A DNA stretch of 64,000 nucleotides from Micromonospora coerulea (GCF_016598485.1 NZ_JAEMUW010000022.1:1-64000); one strand, 5' to 3'. Positions 32,623-41,905 are shown, counted from the stretch's first letter. Numbers and translations are program-made. The notes: generated from the sequence alone by a model not told the origin.

Positions 32623-33588
32623 TCAGCGACCGAGGACGCGGTCCAGGAAGTCCCGGTAGCCGCGTACGGCGATCCGAAGCTGCTCGGTGTCGGCCGAGCC
32701 GGCGTCCTGCCAGCCGCCCAGCTTGCTCTTCTGCGCGCCCAGCGCGGCGGAGAGCGCCTCGATCGCCTCCTCGACCAGGGACTGCGCCTCGCCGACCGCG
32801 GCCCGTGGGTCGTCCACGAAGCGGAGCTGGACGTCGCGCCAGCGGTCCCGGAAGCCCTGGGCGGTCGCCGGCTCGAACAGCGTGGCGGCGTCCGCGGGCA
32901 CCGCGCCCGGGGTCGGCCGCGCCGCCCCGGCCAGGCCCGCGGCGGCGCCGACCCCCCCGGCCCCGGCCGCCGCGGTGCTGGTGTCCGGGTCCACCATCGC
33001 CGGCTCGGCGCTGCCGTAGCCGGCGGCCCCGGCGGCCGGCGCGTCGTCGCCCCGGTCGCCGGGCTGCCCGGCGGCCCACCGATCGGGGTCGTGCAGCCGG
33101 TCGCCGGCCGTCGGGTCGGCCCGCTCGTCGTCGAACGCATCGGTGCGGCCGGGAGCGCCGTCACCCGGTCGGGCGGTGTCCTCCAGGCGGGGATCACGTT
33201 CGTCCTCCGGGCGTCCGCTGGCCAGCGCGGAGGCGGCCACCGCACCGCCCACGGTGGTCGCGCCGAAGGTGGTCGGCAGCGGTCCCGGCTCGTGGAACTC
33301 GGGCCGGGCGTCCCGGTCCCCGTCCGCCGCCTCGGCGTTTCGGACGTCGTACGGGCGGGTGTCGTCCGGGTCGGCGGCGTCCCGCCGGGCGTCGGCACCC
33401 TCGCCGGCGACCGCCGGGTCGTCGAAGGTGCCCCGGTCGTCCAGCGCGTCCTCGGGTACGTCGGCCCGGCCGGTCCGGTCGTGGCGGGAGCCGTCGCCGT
33501 CGGGGAGGTCGTTCGGCGGTGGCACCGAAACCGGCGCCGACCGGACGGACTCGGGGTGCTCGTTCACCTGCTGCTCTTCCTGGCGCAT
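32623..33588 (-). CDS. hypothetical protein with long disordered region and conserved C-terminal domain
   Basis: This 321-residue protein has about 230 residues of Asp/Arg/Pro/Ala-rich disordered sequence, then a C-terminal domain of about 80 residues beginning near FRDRWRDVQLRFVDDPRAAV. The same domain pattern (WEELQVRFVDSPAETV) occurs in the next upstream protein, so they are paralogous. The function is unknown. The ATG at 33588 has a GAGGAGG site. It follows that gene with a 13-bp gap, indicating one operon. Charged composition and absence of a signal suggest a cytosolic protein. Confidence 0.7.
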   Translation of the reverse strand: MRQEEQQVNEHPESVRSAPVSVPPPNDLPDGDGSRHDRTGRADVPEDALDDRGTFDDPAVAGEGADARRDAADPDDTRPYDVRNAEAADGDRDARPEFHEPGPLPTTFGATTVGGAVAASALASGRPEDERDPRLEDTARPGDGAPGRTDAFDDERADPTAGDRLHDPDRWAAGQPGDRGDDAPAAGAAGYGSAEPAMVDPDTSTAAAGAGGVGAAAGLAGAARPTPGAVPADAATLFEPATAQGFRDRWRDVQLRFVDDPRAAVGEAQSLVEEAIEALSAALGAQKSKLGGWQDAGSADTEQLRIAVRGYRDFLDRVLGR

Positions 33589-33601
33589 CGCGGCAGCCTC
33601 C

Positions 33602-34195
33602 TCAGCGGCTCGTGGCGTCGTGCGGGTGGTCGGGGCGGCGCTGCTCCGGCGGCTGGTGGCCGACCGGGTCCGCACCGAGCAGATCGGCGAACAGGGCCCG
33701 GTAGTGCACGACCGCCTGGCGGAGCTCCTCGGTGCTGGCCTCGCCGCGCTCGTTGCGCAGCCGGATCTCGTGGGCGTCCCGGTAGTGGGTCAGGGTGCGG
33801 GCGTGCTCGACGGAGAGCCGGGCGATCTGGTCGGAAAAGTCCCCGGTGGGGTACCCACGCTCGGCGATCAGCCGGCTGACCAGTTCGTCGGCGTCACCGA
33901 CGGTCTCGGCGGGGGAGTCGACGAAACGGACCTGAAGTTCCTCCCAGGCGGCGGCGTACCGGTCCCGGGACTCGGGGGCGAGCGGGGTGAGTTCGAGTTC
34001 GGCGTGCTGGCGTTCGCGCTCCCGCAGCTCCCGCTCGGCGGCGCTGCGACTGTCCCGTTCGGCGACGACCCGGTCGTACTCGGGGCCGAAGCGCTGCTTG
34101 AGTGAGCGGCGGCGGCTCGCCACCACGGCGACCGCGGCCAGCGCCGCGAGCACCAGCACGACGATGACTATGACGACTACCTGCGTGGGCGACAT
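33602..34195 (-). CDS. single-pass membrane hypothetical protein
   Basis: This 197-residue protein begins with a strong transmembrane helix (about 4-24), followed by a basic Arg stretch, a charged helical region (RERERQHAELE), and a soluble domain containing WEELQVRFVDSPAETVGDADEL that is shared with its downstream neighbour. The orientation predicted is N-out, C-in. I do not know the function; similar proteins are common in actinobacteria. The ATG at 34195 follows AAGGAGGAG at 5 bases. It heads a probable three-gene operon (33602, 32623, 32045). Confidence 0.72.
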   Translation of the reverse strand: MSPTQVVVIVIVVLVLAALAAVAVVASRRRSLKQRFGPEYDRVVAERDSRSAAERELRERERQHAELELTPLAPESRDRYAAAWEELQVRFVDSPAETVGDADELVSRLIAERGYPTGDFSDQIARLSVEHARTLTHYRDAHEIRLRNERGEASTEELRQAVVHYRALFADLLGADPVGHQPPEQRRPDHPHDATSR

Positions 34196-34406
34196 GGCTC
34201 CTCCTTCGCCGCTGGTATTCCCTCCGCCCACTGATCGCCAATCCCGATCGCGCGTACTTTCCTGGTCGATCTCGGTCCGTAATCCCGGATGGGGCATGGC
34301 GGCGCCCACACGACCCACCGCGAAAACTTGACTCATCCCAGAAAACGAGCTGGTTGGGGTGATGCCGGTCGAGTGCGACGCCGAACGCCTGCGGGGCGGC
34401 CGGGCT

Positions 34407-34669
34407 GCGCGTGACGCGCTGGACGACACCAGGATCTGGCCGGAGGAGGACTTTCCCTACCTGCCGGTCGGCATGATGACGCTGAACCGCAACATCATCA
34501 CCCCACCCGCACATCAACTTCGGACCGTCCGCTGTGTCCGGACTGGCCGGAGGCCGACGAGTCCTACCGGGAGCACATCCAGGAGACGATGGTTCGGCAC
34601 TTCAGCCAGTGCGACGAGCAGTACGGCCGCCGGGTCGCCGAGGGCCTCGTCAGCTCGGTCAACGCCTGA
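34407..34669 (+). pseudogene. catalase remnant
   Basis: Two pieces of a catalase-like reading survive: DDTRIWPEEDFPYLPVG with MTLNRN (34407-34490, resembling the WPE...VGTMTLNRN segment of heme catalases), then in other frames PHINF and a C-terminal segment DEQYGRRVAEGLVSSVNA ending at the TGA at 34667-34669. The heme pocket and most of the protein are deleted. A GC hairpin follows, as for a real gene end. The identification rests on short stretches recalled from family knowledge. Confidence 0.5.
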
Positions 34670-34684
34670 TCCCGTACCCCGCCA

Positions 34685-34719
34685 CGAGCGCCCCGACGGT
34701 CCCTTCGGCGGGGCGCTCG
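34685..34719 (+). terminator. hairpin after the catalase remnant
   Basis: A perfect 11-bp stem (CGAGCGCCCCG at 34685-34695, complement at 34709-34719) with a 13-base loop lies 15 bp after the remnant stop codon. It was probably the terminator of the original gene. Confidence 0.6.
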
Positions 34720-34902
34720 CGCGTAATGGTGTCCACAGCGGAACATCCCGGACCGTAGTGACCAGCGAGACGGCCGGTAGTGCATCGGCCCGGGATTACG
34801 TATTCTGCCCAAGGTGCCCGAGCCGGGGCCCGGCGCCATGGCCGGGACGTTGTCCGGCCGGTGCCGGCGCCACCCCTGCCACACCTTTCGGGCGAGGTCT
34901 GA

Positions 34903-37230
34903 TTGAACACCCGCGACTGGCCGATCCGCGCCAAGCTGACCGCGCTGGTCATCGGCCCGGTGACCGCGCTGCTGGCGCTCTGGATCTTCGCCACCACGCT
35001 GACCTTCGGCCCCGCCCTCGACCTGCTTGCCGCCCGAACCCTGCTCTACGACCTCGGCCGCCCCGGCGAGGCCGTCGTCGCCGAGCTGCAACGGGAACGG
35101 CGGCTCTCGGTCGTCCAGCTCGCCGGGGACACCACCCGGCCGACCCTGGCCGAGCAGCGGGCCCGCACCGACCGGGCCGTAGCCGAGCTCCGCCGCCGGG
35201 TCGCCGGGGACGACCTGCGCGACGCCGCCGACGACCTGCTCGACACCCGCCTCGACCAGCTGGTCGCCGCGCTGGACGCGCTCCCCGCCGGCCGCGGCTT
35301 CATCGACGGCCGGCAGGTGGACCGGTCCGGCGCCGTCGGCCTCTACAGCGGGATGATCTCCTCGGCCTTCCAGGCGTTTTCCGCGATGGCCAACCTTCCC
35401 GACGTCGAACTCAACCGGGAGGCGCTGGCGCTCACCGCGCTCGGCCGCTCCCGGGAGCTGCTCGGGCAGGCCGACGCGCTGCTGGCCGGCGCGGTGACCG
35501 CCGGCCGGTTCGCCGAGGGCGAGCACGACCAGGTCGTGCAGACCATCAACAACCAGCGGTTTCTGGCCGAAACCGCGGTGGCCGACCTGCCGCCGCCGGA
35601 ACGGGCGGCGTACCAGCGGCTGACCGAGGGGGAGGCCTTCGTCCGGCTGCGCGCGCTCCAGGACACCCTGGTCCGCGCCGACGGCCTGCCGGCCGGTCTC
35701 GACCTGCGCGCCTGGGAGAGCAGCCAGGCCGCGGTCCAGCAGGGGCTGCGGGAGTTCGAGCTGAGCGGGGCCGACGGACTGGCCGAACGCTCGGTGCCGA
35801 TGGCGGTGCGGATCCTCGTCCGGCTCGCCGCCGCCGGGGTGCTCGGCCTGCTCGCCGTCGTGGTCTGCGTGCTGGTGGCGCTCCGGGTCGGCCGGTCGCT
35901 GGCCGGGCGGCTGACCAACGTCCGGACCGCCGCCCTGGAGATGGCCGAGCACCGGCTGCCCGACGTGGTCGCCCGGCTGCGCCGGGGCGAGGAGGTCGAC
36001 GTCGCCCGGGAGGCACCCGAGCTGGACCACGGCGCGGACGAGATCGGCCAGGTGGGGCGCGCCTTCAACGAGGTACGGCGGACCGCCGTTCAGGCCGCCG
36101 TCGACGAGGTCACCCTGCGCCGCGGCCTCAACGAGGTCTTCCTCAACATCGCCCGGCGCGGGCAGAGCCTGGTGCACCGGCAGCTCGCGCTGCTGGATCG
36201 GCTGGAGCGGCGCACCGAGGACCCGGACGAGCTGGCCGGCCTCTTCCAGGTCGACCACCTCGCCACCCGACTCCGGCGGCACGCCGAGGACCTGGTCATC
36301 CTCGCCGGCGCGGCGCCGGGCCGGGGCTGGCGCAACCCGGTCGCCGCGGTCGACGTGATCCGCGGCGCGATCTCCGAGGTCGAGGCGTACCACCGGGTCG
36401 ACGTGGGCGTGGTGCAGCCGGCCGGCGTGCTGGGCCGGGCCGTCGGCGACGTGATCCACCTCCTTGCCGAGCTGGTCGAGAACGCCACCGTGTTCTCCCC
36501 GCCCGGCACCCGGGTCGACGTCTCGGGCCAGGCCGTGCCGAACGGGTACGCCGTCGAGATCACCGACCGGGGGCTCGGCATGTCAGCAAAGGCGCTGGCG
36601 GACGCCAACCGCCGGCTGGCCCGGGCGCCGGAGTTCGACCTGGCCGACAGCGCCCGGCTGGGCCACTTCGTGGTGGCCCGGCTGGCCGCTCGGCACGGCG
36701 TACGGGTGCAGCTGCGACCGGCCACCCCGACCGGGACCACCGCCGTCGTGCTGATCCCCGCCGACCTGATCACCGACGAGCCGCCGGTGGGGCCGACCGC
36801 CCCGGCGGGCGGGGCGACGGGCGACGACCGCCGGATGGCAAAGGTGACCCGGCTCAACGCGCTGCCCCGGCCGCGGGCCACCCGGCCAGGGCGGGAACGG
36901 CCCGAGTCGACCACCCCGGTGGTCCCCTTCGCCGCCGGCCGCGGCTCATCGGTCGAGGCCGCCCCGGACGGCGACGGCCTGCCCCGCCGGGTCCGCCGGC
37001 GCGGATCGGTGGCGCGACCCCGGCCCCCGGTCGCCGACGCCCCGGCCCACCGGCCACCCGAGGAGGTCCGGCGGACGATGTCGGCGCTCCAGGCCGGCAC
37101 CGCGCGCGGTCGTCGGGACGGGGCACGGGCGGCCGGCACCTCGTCGGCGCCGGCCGCGGACGCCGCCCCGGTGACCGAGCCCGCCCCGCCGGCTCCGGAA
37201 CCCCTGACCGCAACTGAGAGGGACGCCTAG
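34903..37230 (+). CDS. cvnA: conservon sensor histidine kinase-like protein (CvnA)
   Basis: This 775-residue membrane protein has an N-terminal helix (about 14-34), a large extracytoplasmic nitrate/nitrite-sensing-type domain to about 295, a second helix (about 305-328), a HAMP-like linker, and a histidine kinase-like ATPase domain with N box HLLAELVENATVFSPP and G-box ITDRGLGMS. A typical phosphoacceptor His box is not evident, as in other CvnA proteins. The last 170 residues are disordered. The start is TTG after GAGG. Its stop overlaps the next gene's GTG by one base. It heads a cvnABCD conservon. Confidence 0.88.
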   Translation: MNTRDWPIRAKLTALVIGPVTALLALWIFATTLTFGPALDLLAARTLLYDLGRPGEAVVAELQRERRLSVVQLAGDTTRPTLAEQRARTDRAVAELRRRVAGDDLRDAADDLLDTRLDQLVAALDALPAGRGFIDGRQVDRSGAVGLYSGMISSAFQAFSAMANLPDVELNREALALTALGRSRELLGQADALLAGAVTAGRFAEGEHDQVVQTINNQRFLAETAVADLPPPERAAYQRLTEGEAFVRLRALQDTLVRADGLPAGLDLRAWESSQAAVQQGLREFELSGADGLAERSVPMAVRILVRLAAAGVLGLLAVVVCVLVALRVGRSLAGRLTNVRTAALEMAEHRLPDVVARLRRGEEVDVAREAPELDHGADEIGQVGRAFNEVRRTAVQAAVDEVTLRRGLNEVFLNIARRGQSLVHRQLALLDRLERRTEDPDELAGLFQVDHLATRLRRHAEDLVILAGAAPGRGWRNPVAAVDVIRGAISEVEAYHRVDVGVVQPAGVLGRAVGDVIHLLAELVENATVFSPPGTRVDVSGQAVPNGYAVEITDRGLGMSAKALADANRRLARAPEFDLADSARLGHFVVARLAARHGVRVQLRPATPTGTTAVVLIPADLITDEPPVGPTAPAGGATGDDRRMAKVTRLNALPRPRATRPGRERPESTTPVVPFAAGRGSSVEAAPDGDGLPRRVRRRGSVARPRPPVADAPAHRPPEEVRRTMSALQAGTARGRRDGARAAGTSSAPAADAAPVTEPAPPAPEPLTATERDA

Positions 37231-37652
37231 TGGTGCACACGACGAGGCAGAACGTCGATCTCGACTGGTTGCTCGATGACCTGGTGGAGCGGGTGCCAGC
37301 CGCCCGCCAGGCGGTGGTGCTGTCGGCGGACGGGCTCCTGCTCGGCGCGTCCGCCGAGCTGAGCCGCACCGACGCGGAGCACCTTTGCGCGCTGGCCTCC
37401 GGCTTCTCCAGCCTCGCCAAGGGGGCCACCCGGCACCTGGCCGGCGGCGCGGTCCGCCAGACCGTCGTGGAGATGGAGGCCGCCTACCTCTTCGTCACCG
37501 CCGCCGGACAGGGTGCCTGCCTGGCGGTGGTCAGCGACGCCGACGCCGACATCGGCCTGGTGGCGTACGAGATGGCGATGCTGGTCATCCGGGTCGGCGA
37601 GAACCTGAGCGCCCCGGCCCGAACGGCGTCGGGAGCCGCCGATGCGGGCTGA
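37230..37652 (+). CDS. cvnB: roadblock/LC7 domain protein (CvnB)
   Basis: This 140-residue roadblock/LC7 protein has the pattern DWLLDDLVERVPAARQAVVLSADGLLLG and IGLVAYEMAMLVIRVGENL. In conservons it is proposed to act as a GTPase-activating-like regulator on the CvnD GTPase at the membrane. It starts one base before the end of cvnA and overlaps cvnC by 11 bp, so translational coupling is likely. It has no signal peptide or membrane helix. Confidence 0.88.
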   Translation: MVHTTRQNVDLDWLLDDLVERVPAARQAVVLSADGLLLGASAELSRTDAEHLCALASGFSSLAKGATRHLAGGAVRQTVVEMEAAYLFVTAAGQGACLAVVSDADADIGLVAYEMAMLVIRVGENLSAPARTASGAADAG

Positions 37653-38031
37653 ATCGCCGGGGCCGCAGCACGAGTGGCTGGACGCCGCCGCCGGCCCGGT
37701 CGTCCGCCCGTACACCCTCACCGGCGGCCGGGTCCGGCCGGCCGTCGACGGCTTCGACCTGGTCGCCTTCGTGCTGGCCGCGCCGGCGGCGGACGCCAGC
37801 GGTCAGCCCGGGCTCCAGCCGGAGCACCGGCAGTTGGTGGAACTGGCCCGGCGGCCGGTCGCGGTCGCCGACCTCGCCGCGGACCTCGACCTCGCCGTCG
37901 GCGTGGTCCGGGTGCTGCTCGGCGACCTCCTCGCCCGTGGGCTGGTCGCGGTGCACCAACCGCCGACCGCCGCACACCTGCCCGACGACAACATCCTCAA
38001 GGCGGTGGTCAATGGACTCCGTGCGCTCTGA
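37642..38031 (+). CDS. cvnC: DUF742 protein (CvnC)
   Basis: This 129-residue protein has the conservon DUF742 pattern: VRPYTLTGGRVRP near residue 20, a winged-helix-like middle LAADLDLAVGVVRVLLGDLLARGLVAV, and the ending NILKAVVNGLRAL. The fold looks DNA-binding-like, but in conservons it is thought to mediate protein contacts. It overlaps cvnB and cvnD (20 bp), so the four genes are translated as a coupled set. It starts with ATG at 37642. Confidence 0.87.
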   Translation: MRAESPGPQHEWLDAAAGPVVRPYTLTGGRVRPAVDGFDLVAFVLAAPAADASGQPGLQPEHRQLVELARRPVAVADLAADLDLAVGVVRVLLGDLLARGLVAVHQPPTAAHLPDDNILKAVVNGLRAL

Positions 38032-38614
38032 CCGGGAGGGGTCCGGTCAGCGGGTCCCCCTGGCCCTGAAGATCCTCATCGCGGGCGGTTTCGGGGCCGG
38101 CAAGACGACGCTGGTGAGCGCGTTGAGCGAGGTCCGGCCGTTGCAGACCGAGGAGATCCTGACCGGGGCCGGGGTCGGCACCGACGACCTCTCCGGCGTG
38201 GAGCAGAAGTCGACCACGACGGTGGCGATGGACTTCGGCCGGATCACCATCAACGACGATCTCCAGGTCTACCTCTTCGGCACCCCCGGGCAGGACCGGT
38301 TCTGGTTTCTCTGGGACGAGCTGGCCTTCGGGGCGCTCGGCGCGGTGGTGCTGGCGGACACCCGTCGGCTGGCGGACTGCTTCCCCTCGATCGACTACTT
38401 CGAGCAGCGCGGCATCCCCTTCGTGGTGGGGGTGAACTGCTTCGACGGGGCGCGCCGGTTCGGCCTGGAGTCGGTGCGCGACGCGCTCGACCTGGACCCG
38501 GGCGTGCCCCTGGTGCTCTGCGACGCCCGGGACCGGCAGTCCGCGAAGTTGGTGCTGATCTCGCTGGTCGAGCACGTCGCCCGGCAGCGTGGCGAGCCGG
38601 TGCCGGTGGCCTGA
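38012..38614 (+). CDS. cvnD: conservon GTPase (CvnD)
   Basis: This 200-residue small GTPase of the MglA-like conservon type has P-loop GGFGAGKTT (25-33), a GTPGQ switch II motif and the VNCFDG stretch in the G4 position. It would cycle between GTP- and GDP-bound forms with CvnB, passing signals from CvnA at the membrane. Streptomyces holds many such conservons, some affecting development. The ATG at 38012 lies within the end of cvnC. No P450 gene follows, unlike several Streptomyces conservons. Confidence 0.9.
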   Translation: MDSVRSDREGSGQRVPLALKILIAGGFGAGKTTLVSALSEVRPLQTEEILTGAGVGTDDLSGVEQKSTTTVAMDFGRITINDDLQVYLFGTPGQDRFWFLWDELAFGALGAVVLADTRRLADCFPSIDYFEQRGIPFVVGVNCFDGARRFGLESVRDALDLDPGVPLVLCDARDRQSAKLVLISLVEHVARQRGEPVPVA

Positions 38615-38719
38615 CCGCCGACCGCACGCCGGATCCGCCCCGGAAAAGACGGCTGAACCGCCGGCTTCCGGGGAAGCCTCTGGTTGGATCAACGGAGGAA
38701 TCGGCGGAAGGTGGGTCCG

Positions 38720-39757
38720 GTGACCGCGCAGGCAGCGATCGTCCACATCGGTGGCTACACGGCGGAGAGCGGTGGGCGGGCCGCCGGAATCGTCGCCGCG
38801 CGACGCGACCCGACGTCCGGGGAGCTCACCCCGCTGGGCACGGCCGCCGTTACCCCGTCGCCGTCGTTCCTGGTCCGGCATCCGGCGCTGCCCGTGCTGT
38901 ACGCCGTCAACGAGCTGCCGGAGGGGCAGGTCAGCGCGTTCCGGGCCGCCCCGGACGGTGACCTGAGCCCGCTCGGTGTCCGGTCGACCGGGGGCGCCGA
39001 ACCCTGCCACCTGGCGGTCGCCCCGGACGGGCGGTACCTCTTCGTGGCCAACTACGGCGGTGGCAGCGTCGCGGTCTTCCCACTGGACGCCGACGGCGTG
39101 CCGGGGGAGCGCAGCGACCTGGTCCACCACGAGGGGCGCGGGCCGGACCCGGACCGGCAGGCGGGGGCCCACTGCCACATGGTCTCGCCCGACCCGGGCG
39201 CCGGGCCGCTGCTCGCCGTCGACCTGGGCACCGACTCGGTCTACCGGTACGACCTCGACGCCGCCTCGGGGCGGCTGGTGCCGCGGGCTCCCCGGGTCCG
39301 TACGCCGGCCGGGACCGGGCCCCGGCACCTGGCCCGGCACCCGGACGGGCGGCGCTGCTGGCTGGTCGGCGAGCTGGACGGCACGGTCACCGCCTACGAC
39401 GTCGCCGCCGACGGTGCGCTGCACCAGCGCGAGCGGGTGGAGGCCAGCGGGCGGGCCGGGCACGTACAGCCCTCCGAGATCGCCGTGGGGCCGGACGGCC
39501 GCTTCCTCTACGTCGGCAACCGGGGGGTCGGCACGGTCGCGGTGTTCGCGGTAGCGGACGGGACGCCCCGGCTGGTGGCCGAGGTCGACACGGGCGGGGA
39601 GTGGCCCCGGCACTTCGCGCTGACCGGCGCGCACCTCTACCTGGCCGACGAACGGGCCGACATGATCAGGATCTTCCGGGTCGACCCGGACACGGGGGTG
39701 CCGACGGCGGTGGGCGAGCCGGTCCCGCTGGCCAGTCCGACCTGTGTCTGTCCGTAG
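38720..39757 (+). CDS. lactonase family protein (6-phosphogluconolactonase/YbhE type)
   Basis: This 345-residue protein folds as a seven-bladed propeller, shown by repeated units such as PDGRYLFVANYGGGSVAVF and PDGRFLYVGNRGVGTVAVF. Family members include E. coli Pgl (YbhE), hydrolysing 6-phosphogluconolactone in the pentose phosphate pathway, and cis,cis-muconate lactonizing enzymes. Without context linking it to that pathway the substrate is only likely. I pick GTG 38720, which follows GGAAGGTGGG; GTG 38711 or ATG 38684 would extend it. No signal peptide is visible. Confidence 0.8.
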   Translation: MTAQAAIVHIGGYTAESGGRAAGIVAARRDPTSGELTPLGTAAVTPSPSFLVRHPALPVLYAVNELPEGQVSAFRAAPDGDLSPLGVRSTGGAEPCHLAVAPDGRYLFVANYGGGSVAVFPLDADGVPGERSDLVHHEGRGPDPDRQAGAHCHMVSPDPGAGPLLAVDLGTDSVYRYDLDAASGRLVPRAPRVRTPAGTGPRHLARHPDGRRCWLVGELDGTVTAYDVAADGALHQRERVEASGRAGHVQPSEIAVGPDGRFLYVGNRGVGTVAVFAVADGTPRLVAEVDTGGEWPRHFALTGAHLYLADERADMIRIFRVDPDTGVPTAVGEPVPLASPTCVCP

Positions 39758-39917
39758 TCGGCTGGTCGCACGGGCGGCCCGACCGACCGTCCCGAGTGGA
39801 TCACTGCCACGCCGGATGACTGACCACTCACTCAGTGTCACGATTATGCGATCAACTGTTTCTCCTGCGTAACTTTCAACCGAACGGTTGTGGCAGTAAC
39901 CCCACGAGATACGCAAG

Positions 39918-41693
39918 ATGGTCACCGTGTCTGGCCGCCATCGCATGCGTACAAGCCTTCGTGGGGCAGGTGCCGCCGCGGCGGCCACCCTGCTCGTCGT
40001 CGTCGCCGGCTCCTGGTTCGGTTACCAGCAGCTCGCGGGGCCGTCCTGCTCGGGGCGGATCCAACTGTCCGTCGCGGCCGCTCCGGAGATCGCCCCCGCC
40101 GTCAAGGGGGCGGCCGACCAGTGGGTCGCGGACGGGGCGGCGGTCGGGGGCACCTGCATCGCGGTGAACGTCGCCTCCTCCGAGCCGGTCGACGTGGCCG
40201 CCGCCGTGGCGAGCAAGCACGGCGCGACGCTGGCCGGCGTCGGGCAGGCCAGCGGCACGGCGGTGACCCCCGACGTCTGGGTGCCGGACTCCTCCACCTG
40301 GCTGCTGCGGCTCAAGAACGGCGGTGCCACCGCCTTCGCCCCGGCCAACGGCGCCTCGATCGCCCGCAGCCCGGTGGTGGTCGCCATGCCGGAGCCGGTG
40401 GCCTCCCGGGTCGGCTGGCCGGACGCAAAGCTCACCTGGACGGCGCTGCTGGAGAAGGTCACCGCTGGCAAGTCGCCACTGAAGGCCGGCATCGTGGAGC
40501 CGACCCAGGACGCGGCCGGCCTCTCCGGCCTGCTCTCGCTGGCCGCCGCCGCCAGCTCCACCGGCAGCTCGACGGAGGCGGCGCAGGAGGCGATGATCGG
40601 CGCCCTGCGGGCACTGGCCACCAACCGGTCGTCGATCAGGCAGGACCTCCTCGCGCGCTTCCCGCGCTCGTCGGACCCGACCGCCATCGCGAACGGGCTG
40701 GGCGCCGCGGCGCTGTCCGAAGAGGACGTCATCGCGTACAACCAGACCAAGCCGCCGATCCCGCTGGCCGCCCTCTACCTGGACCCGTCCCCGATGCCGC
40801 TGGACTACCCGTTCGCGGTGCTGCCCGGCATCGAGCCGGCCAAGGCGTCGGCCGCGAAGGTGCTCTTCGAGCTGCTGACCACCCCGGGCTTCCGCAACCG
40901 GCTGGCCACGCAGGCGCTGCGCTCGCCGGACGGCAACTGGGGTGACGGGTTCAAGGCGCCGCAGGGCGCGCCGAGCCCGGCGGGCGGCGGGGCCAAGGTC
41001 CCCTCGACCGGTCAGGGGGGGGTCGCTGGCCTGGACCCGGCCGCCATCGCGAAGGCCACCACCACCTGGTCGGTCGCCACCCAGTCGGGCCGGATGCTCG
41101 CCGTCATCGACGTCTCCGGATCGATGAAGGCGAAGGTGCCCAGCGCCAGGGGCGCCACCCGGGAGCAGGTCACCGTGGAGGCCGCGAGCCAGGGTCTGAA
41201 CCTCTTCGACGACTCCTGGGCGATCGGGCTGTGGACGTTCTCCACCGAGCTGGTCGGTACGCAGGACTGGCGCCCGGTGGTCCCGATAAGGCCGTTGTCG
41301 AGCAACCGGGGCGCGCTGCAGCGGGGGCTGGCCGGCATCAAGCCGTCGAGCGGCGACACCGGCCTCTTCGACACCATCCTGGCCGCCTACCAGGAGGTCC
41401 AGAAGGAGTGGGAGCCGGGCAAGGTCAACTCCGTGGTCCTCTTCACCGACGGTACGAACGACGACAAGCACGGCCTTACCCAGGCGAAGCTGCTCGCCGA
41501 GCTGCAGAAGGTCAAGGACGAGGAACAGCCGGTGCAGGTGATCATCATCGGGATCGGCAACGACGTCGACCGGAAGGAGCTGAAGTCGATCACCGAGGTC
41601 ACCGGAGGCTCCCCCTTCGTCACCGCCGACCCGACCAAGATCGGCGAGATCTTCCTGCAGGCGATCGCGCTGCGGCCGCCCGCGCCCCGCTGA
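39918..41693 (+). CDS. extracellular solute-binding domain fused to von Willebrand factor A domain
   Basis: This 591-residue protein has a signal or membrane-anchor segment (about 15-38), a type 2 periplasmic-binding-like domain (about 46-350), a Gly/Pro linker, and a von Willebrand factor A domain with MIDAS motif DVSGS at Asp398 plus a later DTGLFDT threonine site and FTDGTND. VWA domains bind divalent metal and partner proteins, and the fused binding domain may sense a small ligand. The role is unknown. The ATG at 39918 is chosen; GTG 39924 and ATG 39945 are alternatives. A strong terminator follows. Confidence 0.82.
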   Translation: MVTVSGRHRMRTSLRGAGAAAAATLLVVVAGSWFGYQQLAGPSCSGRIQLSVAAAPEIAPAVKGAADQWVADGAAVGGTCIAVNVASSEPVDVAAAVASKHGATLAGVGQASGTAVTPDVWVPDSSTWLLRLKNGGATAFAPANGASIARSPVVVAMPEPVASRVGWPDAKLTWTALLEKVTAGKSPLKAGIVEPTQDAAGLSGLLSLAAAASSTGSSTEAAQEAMIGALRALATNRSSIRQDLLARFPRSSDPTAIANGLGAAALSEEDVIAYNQTKPPIPLAALYLDPSPMPLDYPFAVLPGIEPAKASAAKVLFELLTTPGFRNRLATQALRSPDGNWGDGFKAPQGAPSPAGGGAKVPSTGQGGVAGLDPAAIAKATTTWSVATQSGRMLAVIDVSGSMKAKVPSARGATREQVTVEAASQGLNLFDDSWAIGLWTFSTELVGTQDWRPVVPIRPLSSNRGALQRGLAGIKPSSGDTGLFDTILAAYQEVQKEWEPGKVNSVVLFTDGTNDDKHGLTQAKLLAELQKVKDEEQPVQVIIIGIGNDVDRKELKSITEVTGGSPFVTADPTKIGEIFLQAIALRPPAPR

Positions 41694-41709
41694 TCTGTCA
41701 CTCAGCGAC

Positions 41710-41749
41710 AGCGTTCCGCCGTACCGGAGAACCGGTGCGGCGGAACGCT
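41710..41749 (+). terminator. 18-bp terminator after the VWA gene
   Basis: An 18-bp stem with one G-U pair (41710-41727, 41732-41749) and an AGAA loop begins 16 bp after the stop codon. It separates the gene from the sugar transferase gene. The bases to 41905 are AT-richer around 41790-41830 and should hold the transferase promoter. Confidence 0.85.
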
Positions 41750-41905
41750 TCCCGGCCCACGCGGGCCAGGAAAAACTGACGGCAATACGTCCGAAGCAAT
41801 CGGCGTACATAATTTTCCAGGCAAGATGTCGAAGTGCTCCGACCGCCGCTGGTCCCGATCGGGACCGTCCGGTCGGGGCCGTCCTGAGCGTATTGGGGAG
41901 GGCCG

